From assembly GCA_043760535.1 (NCBI GenBank), contig JAYUOV010000103.1, positions 1 through 16,454 of the forward strand: a stretch of 16,454 bases of DNA, in the 5' to 3' direction. Below the pieces are notes generated by a model. It worked only from the letters and a program-made list of their open reading frames with translations. It was not told the DNA's origin and did not search any database. Each line of letters begins with the position of its first letter. The first letter of the stretch is position 1. The DNA comes from JAZKFT01 sp043760535. GTDB taxonomy: Bacteria; Bacteroidota; Bacteroidia; Chitinophagales; Chitinophagaceae. The translations under genes and the position numbers were made by a program. This document shows positions 15,753 through 16,454 of the stretch, in pieces.

Positions 15753-15787
15753 AAAAGGCTATCGATTTTGAATCGGTGGCCTTTTTT
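15753..15787 (+). terminator. Strong terminator after transketolase subunit
   Basis: A 15-bp stem, AAAAGGCTATCGATT (15753-15767) with AATCGGTGGCCTTTT (15771-15785) including two G-U pairs, closed by a three-base loop. The descending arm runs into six Ts (15782-15787). Confidence 0.85.
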
Positions 15788-15810
15788 GGTAAAAGATGTT
15801 GGATGATATT

Positions 15811-16263
15811 TTAGGGTTTCAGCACATCATAATCCACTGTTTGAATGATTTCCTGATTTGTTTTGGTAAGCGGATGGATAAACTGAAGTTTGATATTAAT
15901 TGATCCCTTGTCGTTTGTCGTTATTACACGTTTGTAATTCAGATAACCTTCGCCATTTAGCGCTACTTGCTTTCCATCAATATAAACCTTGAGTGAAATA
16001 TCATTTGCAAAGGCACCTATTCCAGTAATCATTTCTAATGTTTGGCCTGGTTTATAAACAGCATTGTTTATAAAAGTAAGCGGTGCGTAGTCGTAATTTC
16101 TCATCAAATCACAAGTTTCTTGTTCTGTAAAAAATTTAGTAGCAAAATTGCCAAAGCTCAAAATATCATTGTTCAATTTTACTAAATAGCCTTTCCATTC
16201 CATATCGCTGGCATTCAGCCATATTTTTTCTATGGTATCATTTTTTTTCTGGTAAAGCTTCAT
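15811..16263 (-). CDS. GldM-like Ig-domain fragment, possibly frameshifted
   Basis: A 150-residue frame from the ATG at 16263. The first third is helical and polar. The second half is beta-rich: YAPLTFINNAVYKPGQ, GIGAFANDISLKVYIDGKQV, EGYLNYKR and INIKLQFIHPLTK, closing in QTVDYDVLKP. This strand order and the VDYDV ending resemble the Ig-like domains of GldM, the periplasmic shaft of the gliding/type IX secretion motor in Bacteroidota. However, gldK, gldL and gldN are not seen and the match is weak, so it may be a paralogue or another Ig-type protein. No signal peptide is present. The start overlaps the end of the upstream minus frame at a run of eight A's; dropping one A would fuse the two, so this ATG may not be a true start. 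Confidence 0.45.
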   Translation of the reverse strand: MKLYQKKNDTIEKIWLNASDMEWKGYLVKLNNDILSFGNFATKFFTEQETCDLMRNYDYAPLTFINNAVYKPGQTLEMITGIGAFANDISLKVYIDGKQVALNGEGYLNYKRVITTNDKGSINIKLQFIHPLTKTNQEIIQTVDYDVLKP

Positions 16264-16454
16264 CAAAAAATGGAATGTTTGAAGAGCGTTCTGTTATTTC
16301 TTTCCTGGCTTTTACCGGGAATGTTAGTACTAATTTTTGATAGGCTGAATCTACATATTGGATGATTTTTTTTCGTTCAGTCAAACTCATTTTTTCAACT
16401 TTAATTAAAGCCTTTAGTAACGAATCTGTTGCTAAAACGGTTTCTTGTGAAATC
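16238..16454 (-). CDS. C-terminal part of a gene cut by the window edge
   Basis: On the minus strand an open frame enters from the right edge and runs about 71 codons to a TGA at 16238-16240. The peptide is helical and charged (for example ETVLATDSLLKALIKVEKM and LTERKKIIQYVDSAYQKL) and ends FFDEALPEKK. It overlaps the next minus frame by 26 bases. The last codons lie on an A8 run, and moving to the other frame gives FFDEALPEK joined to NDTIEKIWLNASDMEW with no stop. I infer that this and the following frame were, or are, one gene. No domain is recognised in this portion alone. Confidence 0.45.
   Translation of the reverse strand, partial: ISQETVLATDSLLKALIKVEKMSLTERKKIIQYVDSAYQKLVLTFPVKARKEITERSSNIPFFDEALPEKK

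Noticed and set aside
1..16454. tRNA or rRNA genes
   Set aside because: No cloverleaf-like sequence or rRNA segment was recognised on either strand.

Overview
The window looks like a chromosomal stretch from a member of the Bacteroidota, most likely near the Chitinophagaceae. The evidence is the ftsX / DUF3098 / uppP gene order, lipoproteins with short signal peptides, an almost complete lack of Shine-Dalgarno sites, -7 boxes of the form TAnnTTTG, a Bacteroidota-type UvrA and GPx, and a separate transketolase N-terminal subunit. This placement is inference from family resemblance; no search was run.

Layout. 1-561: no gene, but two structured repeat-like elements (a triple GC-rich hairpin at 30-112 and a nested inverted repeat at about 212-324). 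562-2968: ftsX, a small DUF2442 gene, a DUF3098 membrane protein, a strong terminator, then uppP. 2969-5270: two lipoproteins of unknown function in spacer-rich DNA with small tandem repeats, a possible gene relic, and a cluster of CACGAA repeats. 5271-7850: an AT-rich, minus-strand secreted sulfatase next to a decayed IS1595-family transposase; this looks like an acquired island. 7944-12788: uvrA, a polysaccharide flippase-like membrane protein and a thiol-type glutathione peroxidase, all rightward. 12834-14657: frr and a WecA/TagO-type polyprenyl-phosphate sugar-1-phosphate transferase, both leftward. 14874-15713: transketolase N-terminal half, rightward, closed by a strong terminator. 15811-16454: a leftward GldM-like Ig-domain coding region that appears split by a one-base shift in an eight-A run, and that runs off the window.

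How the genes relate. Several act on the cell envelope and the undecaprenyl-phosphate cycle: FtsX (division and peptidoglycan remodelling), UppP (recycles undecaprenyl pyrophosphate), the WecA-like enzyme (uses undecaprenyl phosphate to start a glycan) and the flippase-like protein (could move a lipid-linked glycan). They are not one operon, so the link is functional only. UvrA (excision repair), RRF (ribosome recycling), GPx (peroxide removal) and transketolase (pentose phosphate pathway) are housekeeping.

I did not find a convincing undescribed multi-gene system. The observations most worth checking are the A8 frameshift in the GldM-like gene, the atypical CGVSR sulfatase maturation motif, the orphan DUF2442 gene inside the ftsX cluster, the transketolase half without its partner, and the folded repeat elements at the left end.
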